A stretch of 64,000 bases of DNA. It comes from Elusimicrobiota bacterium (GTDB lineage Bacteria; Elusimicrobiota; Elusimicrobia; UBA1565; JACRDR01). Numbering within the stretch: the first letter of the stretch is position 1; the number at the start of each line of letters is the position of its first letter. Below the pieces are notes generated by a model. That model searched no databases. It saw nothing but the letters and a program-made list of their open reading frames with translations, and was not told the origin of the DNA. The stretch covers positions 1-64,000 of the forward strand of contig JACQBA010000008.1 in NCBI GenBank assembly GCA_016194745.1, read 5' to 3'. Shown piece after piece: positions 42,498 to 51,300 of this stretch. The position numbers and the translations under genes are program-made.

Positions 42498-43259
42498 CTA
42501 TTCCTTGGGGCCAACGAAAAGAATCGGCATTGGCGGATACCGAATTGATCTTCTTGGAAGCGAGATGGCTTCAATCGCAATATTATTCGCTCGGACCGTA
42601 TTAATGAAGTTCTTCAAGCTCGGTGTTTCCAATTCTGGGTTATGGATGATGATTTTCAGACTCTTATATCGGAGATCGCAATCTAACTCCCAAATGGCTA
42701 TTTTCCAGCCCTTAATAGCTTCTCGAATGTCTTTGGTATATTTCGTTACTTCATCCCCATTATCACTTTGGCAGAGAATTAGTTCTGTTTGTGGAAACTT
42801 GGCCAATGAATCCTGGATTGCTTTTATCTGTTTTTCGGAAAGTCTCCTTGGTCTCTTAATGTTCTCTAATTCGATTTGTAGACCAAGATTCTCATTGCGT
42901 AATTTCTCGACCTGCATATATAAGTTAGCGACCTTGTCTGCCTGGTCGCTCTCTATTTTTTTGTGGATCTTATTGAGTTGGAGCTCTTTCCTAAGTGCGC
43001 ATGAGCCGAAACAGAACTCTAATGCAACGCCACCAATGACCAATATTGGGCCGAACTCCTTCTTGAACAGCGTCCAAGCCCCTTTCAGCAGTCTCCGGCT
43101 TCTGGCGGCCAATGCAGTGCGGAATTGCTGGCTTAGGGGCCTTAGCTTCCCTTCATATTCAAGGTATAGTCCGACGACGACAGCCGCAGTAGCGACATGC
43201 ACAAGGACTAGTAAGACCTTGATGCACGATTCGAGTTTATCTATCTCGGAAGGGGCCAT
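42498..43259 (-). CDS. IS passenger: membrane protein with coiled coil
   Basis: 253 residues. Two hydrophobic segments (about 14-33, VLLVLVHVATAAVVVGLYLE, and about 68-88, FGPILVIGGVALEFCFGSC) are followed by a coiled coil (about 90-135, IESDQADKVANLYMQVEKLR onward) and a cytoplasmic alpha/beta domain (about 140-250) ending ILFVGPKE. The ending resembles a C-terminal pattern (...I.VG.KP) found on many small bacterial membrane proteins of unknown role. It has no Shine-Dalgarno site. It is not needed for transposition in this family, so it is cargo. Confidence 0.7.
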   Translation of the reverse strand: MAPSEIDKLESCIKVLLVLVHVATAAVVVGLYLEYEGKLRPLSQQFRTALAARSRRLLKGAWTLFKKEFGPILVIGGVALEFCFGSCALRKELQLNKIHKKIESDQADKVANLYMQVEKLRNENLGLQIELENIKRPRRLSEKQIKAIQDSLAKFPQTELILCQSDNGDEVTKYTKDIREAIKGWKIAIWELDCDLRYKSLKIIIHNPELETPSLKNFINTVRANNIAIEAISLPRRSIRYPPMPILFVGPKE

Positions 43260-43392
43260 GACTTTGCGGCGAATTGATGAAATTCTGGAAATGTCTCATC
43301 GGTGGGCAGCAAATCGCATCTATACGGCCATTGCCGCATTGACTCTTATTGTTCTATTTGACTGGTATTGTAGCAAAGGATCGGAAAAATAG
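43258..43392 (+). CDS. Possible 44-residue single-helix protein in the IS
   Basis: ATG at 43258 has GGAAGGGG 2 nt upstream and opens 44 codons: a basic amphipathic start (MTLRRIDEILEMSHRWAANR), then a membrane helix (IYTAIAALTLIVLFDWY). Its start codon overlaps head-to-head with that of the passenger protein on the other strand. It could be a toxin-like or accessory mini-protein, or a coincidence. Confidence 0.4.
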   Translation: MTLRRIDEILEMSHRWAANRIYTAIAALTLIVLFDWYCSKGSEK

Positions 43393-43395
43393 CCC

Positions 43396-43424
43396 TTGAC
43401 AAGACTATAACTTAATGTTATAGT
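43396..43424 (+). promoter_or_regulatory. Transposase promoter with internal dyad
   Basis: -35 TTGACA (43396-43401), 17-bp spacer, -10 TATAGT (43419-43424). A perfect inverted repeat ACTATAAC-TTAAT-GTTATAGT (43404-43424) covers the spacer and -10, an obvious operator. The ATG lies only 6 nt after the -10, so the transposase message should be leaderless. Confidence 0.75.
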
Positions 43425-43430
43425 AGAGTT

Positions 43431-44384
43431 ATGAAAACGATCAAGAAGATGCCCGGCATACCCTCCGTCGCGATGAGCGAGGATCAGGCGAGAGCCCACA
43501 TAGAGGCTACGCTGTGGCCCAACGGCCCGGTATGCCCGCATTGCAAGGGACAGAATGTCTACCGGATGGCCGCAAAAGAGGGCTCTAAGAAGCCCGGCCG
43601 CGCTGGACTTCTTCGGTGCCGTGATTGCAAAAAGCAATTCACCGTCACTGTTGGCACGATATTCGAGGGCTCCCATATCCCGCTGAATAAATGGCTCATG
43701 GCCTTGCATTTGATGACGGCCAGCAAGAAGGGAATTTCCGCGCACCAGCTCCACCGGATGCTCGGCGTGACGTACAAGGCCGCTTGGTTCATGTGCCATC
43801 GGCTACGCCACACCATGAGCCACGATGCCGTGAAAAGCAAGATGAGCGGGACGGTCGAAGTGGATGAAACCTATGTGGGCGGGAAGCATGAAAATCGCCA
43901 CGTTAGCATCCGGTTCCGTCAGAGCCCGCCGCGCAAGACGCCCGTTATCGCGCTTGTGAAGCGTAACGGCGATGTCCGCGCCTTTCCAATCAAGTCGGCT
44001 AACGCAAAGACCCTGCGGTCTGCGATCCTTGGTAATGTGGAGAAGCGGGCGCGGATCATGACGGACAGATGGCACGCCTATACGGGGATCGGTAAGGAGT
44101 TCGGGGGCGGGCACCATACCGTTAATCACTCGGAGTTTCAGTATGTTCGGCCCGGCAACATCCACACGAACACCGTGGAATCGTACTTCTCGCTCTTGAA
44201 GCGTGGCATCATGGGCACGTTCCATCACATCAGCAAGGAGCATCTAGAGAAATACTGCCATGAATTTTCGTTCCGTTGGAATCATCGTGAGTCGTCGGAC
44301 GTTGAGAGAGCGAATGCCGCACTGCTTGGTACAATTGGAAAGCGGCTAGTCTACAGCGAGTTGCAAGCACAGGGGGCCTTTTGA
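43431..44384 (+). CDS. IS1595-family (ISXO2-like) transposase
   Basis: 317 residues. An N-terminal zinc ribbon has C35/C38 (CPHC) and C63/C66 (CRDC), followed by FTVTVGTIFEGSHIPLNKW, typical of the ISXO2 group. The DDE-type catalytic core has D145 (EVDETYVGG), D212 (IMTDRWHAY) and the N247/E250 region (HTNTVESYFSLLKRG), with the family signature GTFHHISKEHLEKYCHEFSFRWNHR. All expected motifs are present and there is no frameshift. Its stop codon overlaps the start of the next mini-ORF. Confidence 0.96.
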   Translation: MKTIKKMPGIPSVAMSEDQARAHIEATLWPNGPVCPHCKGQNVYRMAAKEGSKKPGRAGLLRCRDCKKQFTVTVGTIFEGSHIPLNKWLMALHLMTASKKGISAHQLHRMLGVTYKAAWFMCHRLRHTMSHDAVKSKMSGTVEVDETYVGGKHENRHVSIRFRQSPPRKTPVIALVKRNGDVRAFPIKSANAKTLRSAILGNVEKRARIMTDRWHAYTGIGKEFGGGHHTVNHSEFQYVRPGNIHTNTVESYFSLLKRGIMGTFHHISKEHLEKYCHEFSFRWNHRESSDVERANAALLGTIGKRLVYSELQAQGAF

Positions 44385-44509
44385 AGGGAAAGCCTAAAAA
44401 ACGAAAGAAAGACGAGCCCATATCGTTCGCACCGCTTACGTTCCAAGAAGCGTTGGAAGCGGTACTTAAAGTCCCGCCGCCTAGAAAGAAAAAGCGGAGG
44501 AAAAAATGA
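44381..44509 (+). CDS. 42-residue transposase-associated mini-protein
   Basis: A TTG start overlaps the transposase stop (TTGA). The peptide has a basic N-terminus (MKGKPKKRKKDEP), a central ISFAPLTFQEALEAVLKVPPP and a basic end (RKKKRRKK). I recall similar short 'F.PL.FEEAL...PP' peptides directly after IS1595-type transposases, which supports a real gene. The role is unknown; the charge suggests nucleic-acid or transposase binding. Confidence 0.6.
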   Translation: MKGKPKKRKKDEPISFAPLTFQEALEAVLKVPPPRKKKRRKK

Positions 44510-44697
44510 AAAGGAGGAAGAAGTCTAAGCCGCAGGCCCCGCCGCAAGTTACGCTTGGGGGAGAGATTGGGTTGATTGTCTTTAAGCGTTACGTCCTCCC
44601 GCTGCTCAAGAATAAGGAGCTTTCCACCTGGACAATTGCGGAAATGCTCGGAGTCTCAGCGATGACGGTATCTAGGTGGAGGAGGGCTTACGCATGA
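44506..44697 (+). CDS. Small helix-turn-helix protein in the IS
   Basis: 63 residues, starting in a 4-nt overlap (ATGA) with the previous ORF, whose end also supplies an A/G-rich ribosome-binding region. The basic N-terminus (MKRRKKSKPQ) precedes a C-terminal helix-turn-helix (LSTWTIAEMLGVSAMTVSRW). It may regulate the transposase promoter, whose dyad at 43404-43424 is a natural target. That link is inference. Confidence 0.65.
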   Translation: MKRRKKSKPQAPPQVTLGGEIGLIVFKRYVLPLLKNKELSTWTIAEMLGVSAMTVSRWRRAYA

Positions 44698-44813
44698 GCG
44701 ACCACGAGCCAGAAGGAATTGGCGGCGCGATTGCCGTGCTTTTTCAGGCCGCCAGCTTATTGATCGCTCTATTTCTTATCGTGAAGTTCATAAAGTGGGC
44801 CTGGAGCTTTTAA
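44694..44813 (+). CDS. 39-residue single-helix membrane peptide in the IS
   Basis: ATG in a 4-nt overlap with the stop of the HTH ORF, AGGAGG-like purines (GGTGGAGGAGG) just upstream. The product is a short acidic head (MSDHEPEGIGG) and one membrane helix (AVLFQAASLLIALFLIVKFI) ending KWAWSF. Its stop lies inside the right terminal repeat. Three consecutive overlaps make it likely to be translated. Confidence 0.55.
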   Translation: MSDHEPEGIGGAIAVLFQAASLLIALFLIVKFIKWAWSF

Positions 44814-44840
44814 GTGGATTTTGCCAAAGGGATAGTCCCC

Positions 44841-44848
44841 ATCCCGCC
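44841..44848 (+). repeat. Target-site duplication, right copy
   Basis: ATCCCGCC directly follows the last base of the right inverted repeat and equals the left copy at 42373-42380. Confidence 0.93.
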
Positions 44849-44909
44849 GACAGCGACCTGGCACGTTACCGGATTTTCATCTACCCTCATTACAATTGAG
44901 GAAGCCCGA

Positions 44910-46073
44910 ATGAATATGCCGCCTGCCTCGGCTCGTTCGATCGGTATCCTCCGCGAGAAGAGGGTGTTTTTGGCCGCCCTCGCGGCAGGAGCCCTTGTCG
45001 CCGGCACGGGCGCGGCGTACCACAAAGAACTGCTGTTGTTGTCCTCGCGCTTCAATCCGGGTGTTTCGGCGTGGTTCGGCGCACCCGGCGGAATCGCCTC
45101 CATGATGACGCGCATGCGCAACGCGGTCTACGGATTCGATAGCAGGTCGATGCATCGATCGCGACTAACTTCGAAATCACCTCAGACGCCTCCGCCGTCG
45201 GCGTTCGCACGACGGGCCGACCGATTTGCGACGCCCCAGTCTCGGGCCGTTTTCTCCGCCTCTGACGAATCCGAGTCCGCGCGACTCGAGGCGCTCGAGC
45301 CGGGGCGAAAGCGCTCCCTCGATTCGCTCGCCGTGCCGCTCCCCGGTCGGGAACCCGCATCCAAGACGCGCGCCGAGATCGTGCGCGTTCGCGTCCAGGA
45401 CGCAGGATTCGGCGAGGCCCCCGCGATCCGAACGACGCGCCGAAGTTCCGGCACGGCCTTCCGGGCCTTCGGCTCGAGCGCACATTCGGCGGCGGCCGCC
45501 CCGATGCACGATTCCGTCGTGGCCACGGTGGAAGGTTCCCGCGTGCACCTCGCGGGTAAATCAAAGCCGGCGCCGCTGACGAAGATCCGCCAAGAGGAAG
45601 ACCTGCCGCCGCTGCTGCAGGACACCCGGGCGGAGGAACTCAGCTACGTCAAGGCCAAGAGATTTGCGGTCAAGGCTCAGGAATACGATTCCGCGCGGCG
45701 CAATCCGAACAAAAACGACGGCGACACGGATTCCAAAGACTCAGACAGCATGCCCAAGGTGGGCCGGGCGCAGGCCGCGGCGAGCGGTCCGGATGGCGCG
45801 CACGTCGCGTCCGCACGAGAGCGCCCGCCGAGCGACGTGCGGTCCCTCCAACCCGATCCGCAGGAGAGAGACAGAGAACCGTTCGCCGCACCCACTCGAG
45901 GCTTTCCGCGGCCCGATCAGCCGGAAGACCGGAGAGGAGGCCCCACCATCGTACGGCCTGATTCGAGCGACCGGCCGACGCCTCGGCATCTTGACGCGTC
46001 AGGGATCCCCATTGACCCCATGGATGGCGGACGCGGCGGCGCCGCCCTGCATTCCCTGGTCGAAAATTACTGA
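44910..46073 (+). CDS. Membrane-anchored, disordered hypothetical protein
   Basis: 387 residues from the ATG at 44910 (GAGGAA upstream). One membrane helix near the N-terminus (VFLAALAAGALVAGTGAAY) is followed by a long region rich in Arg, Pro, Ser and Ala with little predicted order. No family is recognised. The insertion element ends 69 nt upstream, so its native promoter may have been separated from it or replaced. Confidence 0.6.
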   Translation: MNMPPASARSIGILREKRVFLAALAAGALVAGTGAAYHKELLLLSSRFNPGVSAWFGAPGGIASMMTRMRNAVYGFDSRSMHRSRLTSKSPQTPPPSAFARRADRFATPQSRAVFSASDESESARLEALEPGRKRSLDSLAVPLPGREPASKTRAEIVRVRVQDAGFGEAPAIRTTRRSSGTAFRAFGSSAHSAAAAPMHDSVVATVEGSRVHLAGKSKPAPLTKIRQEEDLPPLLQDTRAEELSYVKAKRFAVKAQEYDSARRNPNKNDGDTDSKDSDSMPKVGRAQAAASGPDGAHVASARERPPSDVRSLQPDPQERDREPFAAPTRGFPRPDQPEDRRGGPTIVRPDSSDRPTPRHLDASGIPIDPMDGGRGGAALHSLVENY

Positions 46074-46117
46074 CGCGCGGGGCCTTTCCCCGTCTGGCGC
46101 GCGAAACCTTCCCGGCC

Positions 46118-46146
46118 TTGCGCGAATTGGATTTATAGACTACAAT
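46118..46146 (+). promoter_or_regulatory. Leaderless promoter
   Basis: -35 TTGCGC (46118-46123), 17-bp spacer, -10 TACAAT (46141-46146), then 7 nt to the ATG at 46154. The same TTGCGC-17-TA..(A/C)T-7-ATG layout precedes the lnt gene. Confidence 0.55.
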
Positions 46147-46153
46147 CAGTTTA

Positions 46154-47059
46154 ATGGCGACCGGAATGAAGCCCGAATCGGCGACGTCGAAGCTCGACCC
46201 CAACGAGATCGCGCCTGGGCTTTGGAAGATAAAAGTCCCCGCGAGCGCGAAGGCCCAGCTCAAGATCGACGTCGAGAAGAAGCACGGGGCCGCCAATTCC
46301 CTTTACCTCGAGCTCAACGGGTCGCGCAAGTTCGAGATCGGCAACGACTGCGACACCTGCTACTTCTGGTTCAAATGCGTGTCGACGCCCCGCCTCTCGG
46401 CGCAGAAGAAGCTCGCCAACCTTCCCAAGACGATCGCGCTGCCGCGGCCGCTGGATCTCGAGACGATCCACGAGCTGCAGCCGATGCTCGAGATCCTAGA
46501 GAAAGGCGACTACTACCTCTTCTCGACCTCGATCCGCCTCTCCGGCCCGTACGCCCCAGATGACGAGTCCTCGTACTTCTACAACAACGAGTTTCTCGAG
46601 ATATGGGACATCGAGGACCCGGCGCAGGAAGGCCTCCTCTCCGATTGGGAGCACTTTGAGGGCGCCAAGCCCCGCTTGTACCGCCACAACTCCATCATGG
46701 AGAAACAGTACGATTTCGTCGTTCCCCTCGTTCCTCGCCGCCAGCTCAAGGACGAGTACATCAAGCTCTACCAGCAAATGATCACCGCCGGCGACCGCCC
46801 GCGGGTGCTCGCGCTCGGCATGCTGCAGCGCGCGATCCCCGACACCGTCACCAGCAAGGACGCGAAGGCGCTCCACTCTTTCTTCGCCAGCTTCATCCTC
46901 GACGGCCACCACAAGCTGGCCGCCTATCGCCGCGCGGACGTCGCGGCGCCGCTGCTCGTCATCCTCTCGCAGAAGGCGAGCAAGTACGCGCTCCTGAAGG
47001 AAGAGGGCGCCAACGCGCGGCAGAAGTTCGAGGAGCGGCTGGCCGCCCTTGCCAGCTAG
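46154..47059 (+). CDS. Hypothetical protein with a DGHHK motif
   Basis: 301 residues, no signal peptide. An N-terminal half has a cysteine cluster (CDTCYFWFKC, about 70-80) and acidic strands. The C-terminal half contains FILDGHHKLAAYRRADVAAPLLVIL, a motif shared with ParB/sulfiredoxin-like and DUF1015-like folds in which DGHHR/K lines a nucleotide or phosphate site. The exact family is unknown. It overlaps the downstream PHP gene by 11 nt, so the two are co-expressed. Confidence 0.7.
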   Translation: MATGMKPESATSKLDPNEIAPGLWKIKVPASAKAQLKIDVEKKHGAANSLYLELNGSRKFEIGNDCDTCYFWFKCVSTPRLSAQKKLANLPKTIALPRPLDLETIHELQPMLEILEKGDYYLFSTSIRLSGPYAPDDESSYFYNNEFLEIWDIEDPAQEGLLSDWEHFEGAKPRLYRHNSIMEKQYDFVVPLVPRRQLKDEYIKLYQQMITAGDRPRVLALGMLQRAIPDTVTSKDAKALHSFFASFILDGHHKLAAYRRADVAAPLLVILSQKASKYALLKEEGANARQKFEERLAALAS

Positions 47060-48290
47060 CCTCTTCAAGCGTCATCCCGTCGCGCTTTCGGCAACCGCCG
47101 TCCTGATCGTCGCGCGCCTTTTTCCCCTCTCTCCGATCGTCGACGCGCTGACGGGCGGAGCGCCCGCGGGCCTGGTGCTCGAGCACCCATCCGTCTACCT
47201 GATCTTGCAGCCGCTCTCGGCGCTCGCCGATCTCGCGACGCTGAGCGGCAAGCGGCAGGCGATCGCGCTCCTCGCGTGGATCGTCGCCGCCTATTGGCTC
47301 TGGCGCGCCGCCCGCAGGGCCTCGCTCCTTTCGATGCTCGCTGGATTCGCCGGCTATCTTGGAGCGGTGGTCGCCTTCCTCGCCTGGACGATCGTCCTGC
47401 CGAGGCCGGCCGCGCGCCTCGTCGCCGTCGACGCGGACGTGCTCATCGTCGACTTCCACTCGCACACGAGCGCTTCCCGGGACGCGCGCCGCGGGTTCTC
47501 CCACGCGGCGAACCGCGATTGGCACGTCAAGATGGGATTCGACGCCGCGTTCATCACCGACCATAATACGACCTCCGCGGCGAAGGCCGCCAAGGAAGAG
47601 TCGCGGCGTGCGTGGGCGGCGCGCGGCGTCGAGGACCGCCCCTTCCGCGCGCTCGAGGGAGAGGAGATCAGCCTCCAGGACGCCCACATCGTGGTGCTCG
47701 GCAACCGCGCGGAGATCGACAACAAGCCCTACGACGGCAGCGCCGAGGGCGTGACGCGCTTCCTGCGGGAGGCTCCCGCGCGCTTCGGAGGCGTGAGCGT
47801 GCTGAGCCTCCCCGAGTACGTCAAACATCATCCGAGGGACCGCTGGCGGGACTTCGCGCGCGCGGGCGCGGCGGGCCTGGAACTCTCCAACGCGTCGCCC
47901 AAGAGCCTGGACGTACAATGGGACGCGCGCGCGGACGCCTTGGCGCTCGCGGGCTCCTCCGGCCTTTTCGTCACGGCCGTCTCGGACAGCCACGGCTGGG
48001 GTTCCGCGGCGCCGGCATGGAGCGTGATGCGCCTTCCCGGGCACGTCGCCATGGAACCCGACCGCCTCGAACGGGAGGTCTTGGGCGCCCTCAAGGCGTC
48101 GCCCTCTTCCGCCGTACGCGTCATCGAGCGCACCGTAGCTGCCCCCGCGGCAGGCCTCCCTATCTTCCTGGACCCCCCCGCGCGCCTGTGGCGCCTGCTC
48201 CGCACATTCAACTGGCTCCAGACGCTCTCTTGCCTGGCGTGGCTTTGGCTCGCCGCCCTCGCGGGGCGCCGATTTTCGACTGGGACCTAG
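47049..48290 (+). CDS. Membrane PHP-domain phosphoesterase-like protein
   Basis: 413 residues starting at a TTG. Three hydrophobic segments (about 10-30, 55-95, 105-125) precede a PHP domain beginning VDFHSHTSASRDARRG, with FITDHNTT, EGEEI and AVSDSHGWG supplying the metal ligands expected for a polynuclear metal site. A last helix lies near the C-terminus. PHP proteins hydrolyse phosphoesters; here the catalytic part would face one side of the membrane. The substrate is unknown. Confidence 0.82.
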   Translation: MPASLFKRHPVALSATAVLIVARLFPLSPIVDALTGGAPAGLVLEHPSVYLILQPLSALADLATLSGKRQAIALLAWIVAAYWLWRAARRASLLSMLAGFAGYLGAVVAFLAWTIVLPRPAARLVAVDADVLIVDFHSHTSASRDARRGFSHAANRDWHVKMGFDAAFITDHNTTSAAKAAKEESRRAWAARGVEDRPFRALEGEEISLQDAHIVVLGNRAEIDNKPYDGSAEGVTRFLREAPARFGGVSVLSLPEYVKHHPRDRWRDFARAGAAGLELSNASPKSLDVQWDARADALALAGSSGLFVTAVSDSHGWGSAAPAWSVMRLPGHVAMEPDRLEREVLGALKASPSSAVRVIERTVAAPAAGLPIFLDPPARLWRLLRTFNWLQTLSCLAWLWLAALAGRRFSTGT

Positions 48291-48355
48291 GACCCGGGGG
48301 CCCGGGGGCCATCCGACTCTCCCGTATATAGGCCTATTAAGTAATACTGGGCCTA

Positions 48356-51300
48356 ATGGCAAGGGAGGGCCCTGCATTTCTCGCCTTTCTATTGATCGCC
48401 GTCGCTCATCCCGCGAGCGCACAGCGTTTCGCCGTATCTCCCGAATCGCAGTTCCAGTCCGCCCTCGGCGAGAGCATCCGTCGGGAGCTCCAGAGCATCC
48501 TCGATAAGATCGAGACCGTCGAGCCCGGGCCCGCCTTGGACGACCTCCAGCGCCGTTATATGGAAGTCATCGCGGTCAAGAACTCGATGCCGCCGGGCGA
48601 CCAGGAGAAGCTGCAGGCGCTCGTCCAGTCGATCGACACGCGGAGCCAGGCGCGCAATCTCCAAGCCGTCTCCCCGGTCTACGCCGCCTCCATAGAGGCC
48701 CTGCGGGCCAAGATGGAGTCCCACCATGATCCCCGGCGGCGAGAGGAGTTCCGCCGCGTCGTCTCCCAGGTCGGCGAGGCCGCTGGAGACCCGCAGATGC
48801 GCGCGCGCGCGTTCGACAACATGCGCGCGCTCTTCGGCGACGATCCTGCCGCGCAGGCGCAGGTGGACGCCGCCCAGGCCTCTTTGCGCGCGCGCGCGTC
48901 CGGCCCCGATCCGGTGATCCGCGTCGACGCCAGCGGCCGGCCCTGCATCGGCGACGCCTGCCGAGGCCTGCGGACCACCGCGGTCCCCTCGCTCGACGCC
49001 TCCGCGCTCGGGGCCGACGATTCGGACGCGGTGTTCGCCATGTCCGGCGAGCCGTTCAACGGACTTGATCTTCGCTCTCGCCGGGCCAAGTTCGACGAAG
49101 AACGGGCCCGCAAGCTGATCATGCTGGCCTCGGACGGAGCGCGGGCGCTCGAGCGCGCCGGGGAGAGCCCCGCGCAGTACTTGACCCCCGCGAGCCGCGA
49201 CGCCAGGCTCCAGCAGCTCTATCGGCGCCTTCTCACGGAGCACGGCCACACGGGCGATCCGAAGGACGAGGCGGACCGGCAGAAGCGTTTCGAGCTGATC
49301 ATCGAGCGGCATCCGCATCTCGCGCGCTACCTGGCGCATCTGGGCCTCTATCAACTGTACGTCCAGGCGGCGATCCACGCCGACGCGCCCTCGCCCGAGG
49401 CGCGGTTCGACGCGTGGGAACTCGCGGCCGATCCCGCCAAGCTCTCGCGGGCGTCCTACGTCGAGCTCAGCGAGCGTGGCCGGCTCTTCCGGGGGCTCCT
49501 GCTCCTCGCGCACGACGGCAGCTCCCATTTCGAAGGCCGGGCGGAGAACGGGGAGACGGCGAGGATCGACCGCGACACCGGCACCGGGCGCACGATGGCG
49601 TCGATCGAGTCGCGCAACGCGCAGGGACAGGTCCTCCGAAGGCACACGACCGTTGTCGACACGGCGACCGGAAAGAAGATCGTCGACAACCTCTTGGATA
49701 CGGCGCGGAAGTTGACCGTCATCACCGAATTCACGGACGGGGAGCCGACGCAGGTCACCGAGATCGATGATGGCAATCGGCGACGCACTGTCCGGAACCT
49801 GAAGTCCAACCAGCTGATCGTGATCGAGGCCGGCGGCGATGTCCGCGTGTCCCAGATCCATGGAGAAGGCCCGGTGCAGCACGGAGTCGTCGAAAACGAG
49901 AACGTGCGGATTCAGCGCGTGAACATGACGAACGGCGACGTGGTGCACGTGCTCGCCGGCACTCCCGACATCGTGAAGGTGGAGGAGCGGGGCCCGGCCG
50001 GGACGGCGCCGCGCGTCTACCATGACGTGCGCCTCCAAAAGCTCCTCTCGGGGCTCGACGGCGCCGCGCTCGACGCCGAAGCGCAGAGCCTGGCCACCCA
50101 GATCCTTAAGGTCCTGAACTCCCGCGACGCCGAACGCGGCGTCCCGGCCGTGGCCGCCTGGCTCAAGGAGGTCGCGCGCGGCGCCCGACGCTATAAGACG
50201 GTCGCGCTGCGGATCAACCCGGACGGAGAGCTCTTATTGTCGCAGGTCGACGAGGCCGGAGAGATCAGAGTCGACCGCGCTTTTCTCGGCGCGTCCTCGA
50301 CCATGCTCGGCCAGAGCCAAGCCGCCCTCGTGCTCAGGGCTCCGTACTTCTACACGGCCGAGCGCATCTTGCACGCGGTGGGCGTCGATCGCGACGGAAA
50401 GCCCCTCGAGCTCGTCGAGGTCAAGCAGCCGCAGGGAAGCGCGCCCGGCATGAAGAGCGCGCCGCAGATCGATCCGCAGAACCGGTTCCAAGAGTTCTTG
50501 GCCGACGGCTCGATGCAGCGATGGCTGGTCTGGGACCACAAGATCCCCTACGGCCACGACGACGACGGCCAGGCGTACGGACGCTACAACCCGCTCTTCT
50601 ACTGGCGCGAGAACCGCACGATCCGCCACGTCTCCCTCGCCCATTATTCCGCCGCCGACGGCGGCGCCTGGACGAAGCTCAAGGAGCAGGAAGACCTCAA
50701 GCAGAAGGTCACCAATCCCGAGGCCTACACCTCCTGGCTCGGCTGGACCGCCAACGGGATCTGGAACTTGCCGCTCATCGGCAAATGGGGCGTCAGCGGA
50801 GCCGCTAGCGGCATCCTGTCCGCGGGAGAATGGGTGGGCGGAAACATCTTCGTCGGCGGCACGACAGCCTTTTCTCACGCCACCGACACCTTGAGTCAGA
50901 CCATCGTGACGGCCCTCGGCATCCAAGGAGATCAGAAGTGGAAGGATGAGCAGGCGCTCGAGATCGCCGGGGGTTATTACCGGACTCCCTTGCTGCGCCT
51001 CTTCCGCAACGAGCAGAGATACTTCGAGCAGCTCGACCCCGCGGTGAAGCGCCAGCTGGAGGCGGAGGCCCTGGTCCAGCGGAGGAAGGACCTCCGCAAG
51101 GTTCTCAACGACGACGAGGAGATCAACCGGCGGATGCGGGAGCCCGTCACGCGCGACGAGCTCGCGAGGGCGCTCAGCGGACACGGCGTCGGCACGATGG
51201 GCGACCAGCTCCTCCGAAAAGCCGACGATCTGGCGGACGATTACAAGGTCCTGGGCCTCGTTCCAAAAAGCTATTTGATGTACGGGGCGGGCTATACCGT

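Larger units (their letters stand above)
42381..44840. mobile_element. IS1595-family insertion element with passenger genes
   Basis: The element is 2460 bp. Its ends are imperfect inverted repeats of 30 bp (42381-42410 and 44811-44840, 22 of 30 matching), both beginning GGGG and sharing the block CTTTGGCAAAA, and it is bounded by the 8-bp duplication ATCCCGCC. Inside are the transposase, a 253-residue membrane protein on the minus strand, a 44-residue single-helix ORF and three overlapping mini-ORFs. Base composition is clearly more AT-rich than the neighbours. It stands between the amber-interrupted gene and the gene at 44910. Since both ends and the transposase are intact it may be recent and active. 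Confidence 0.95.
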
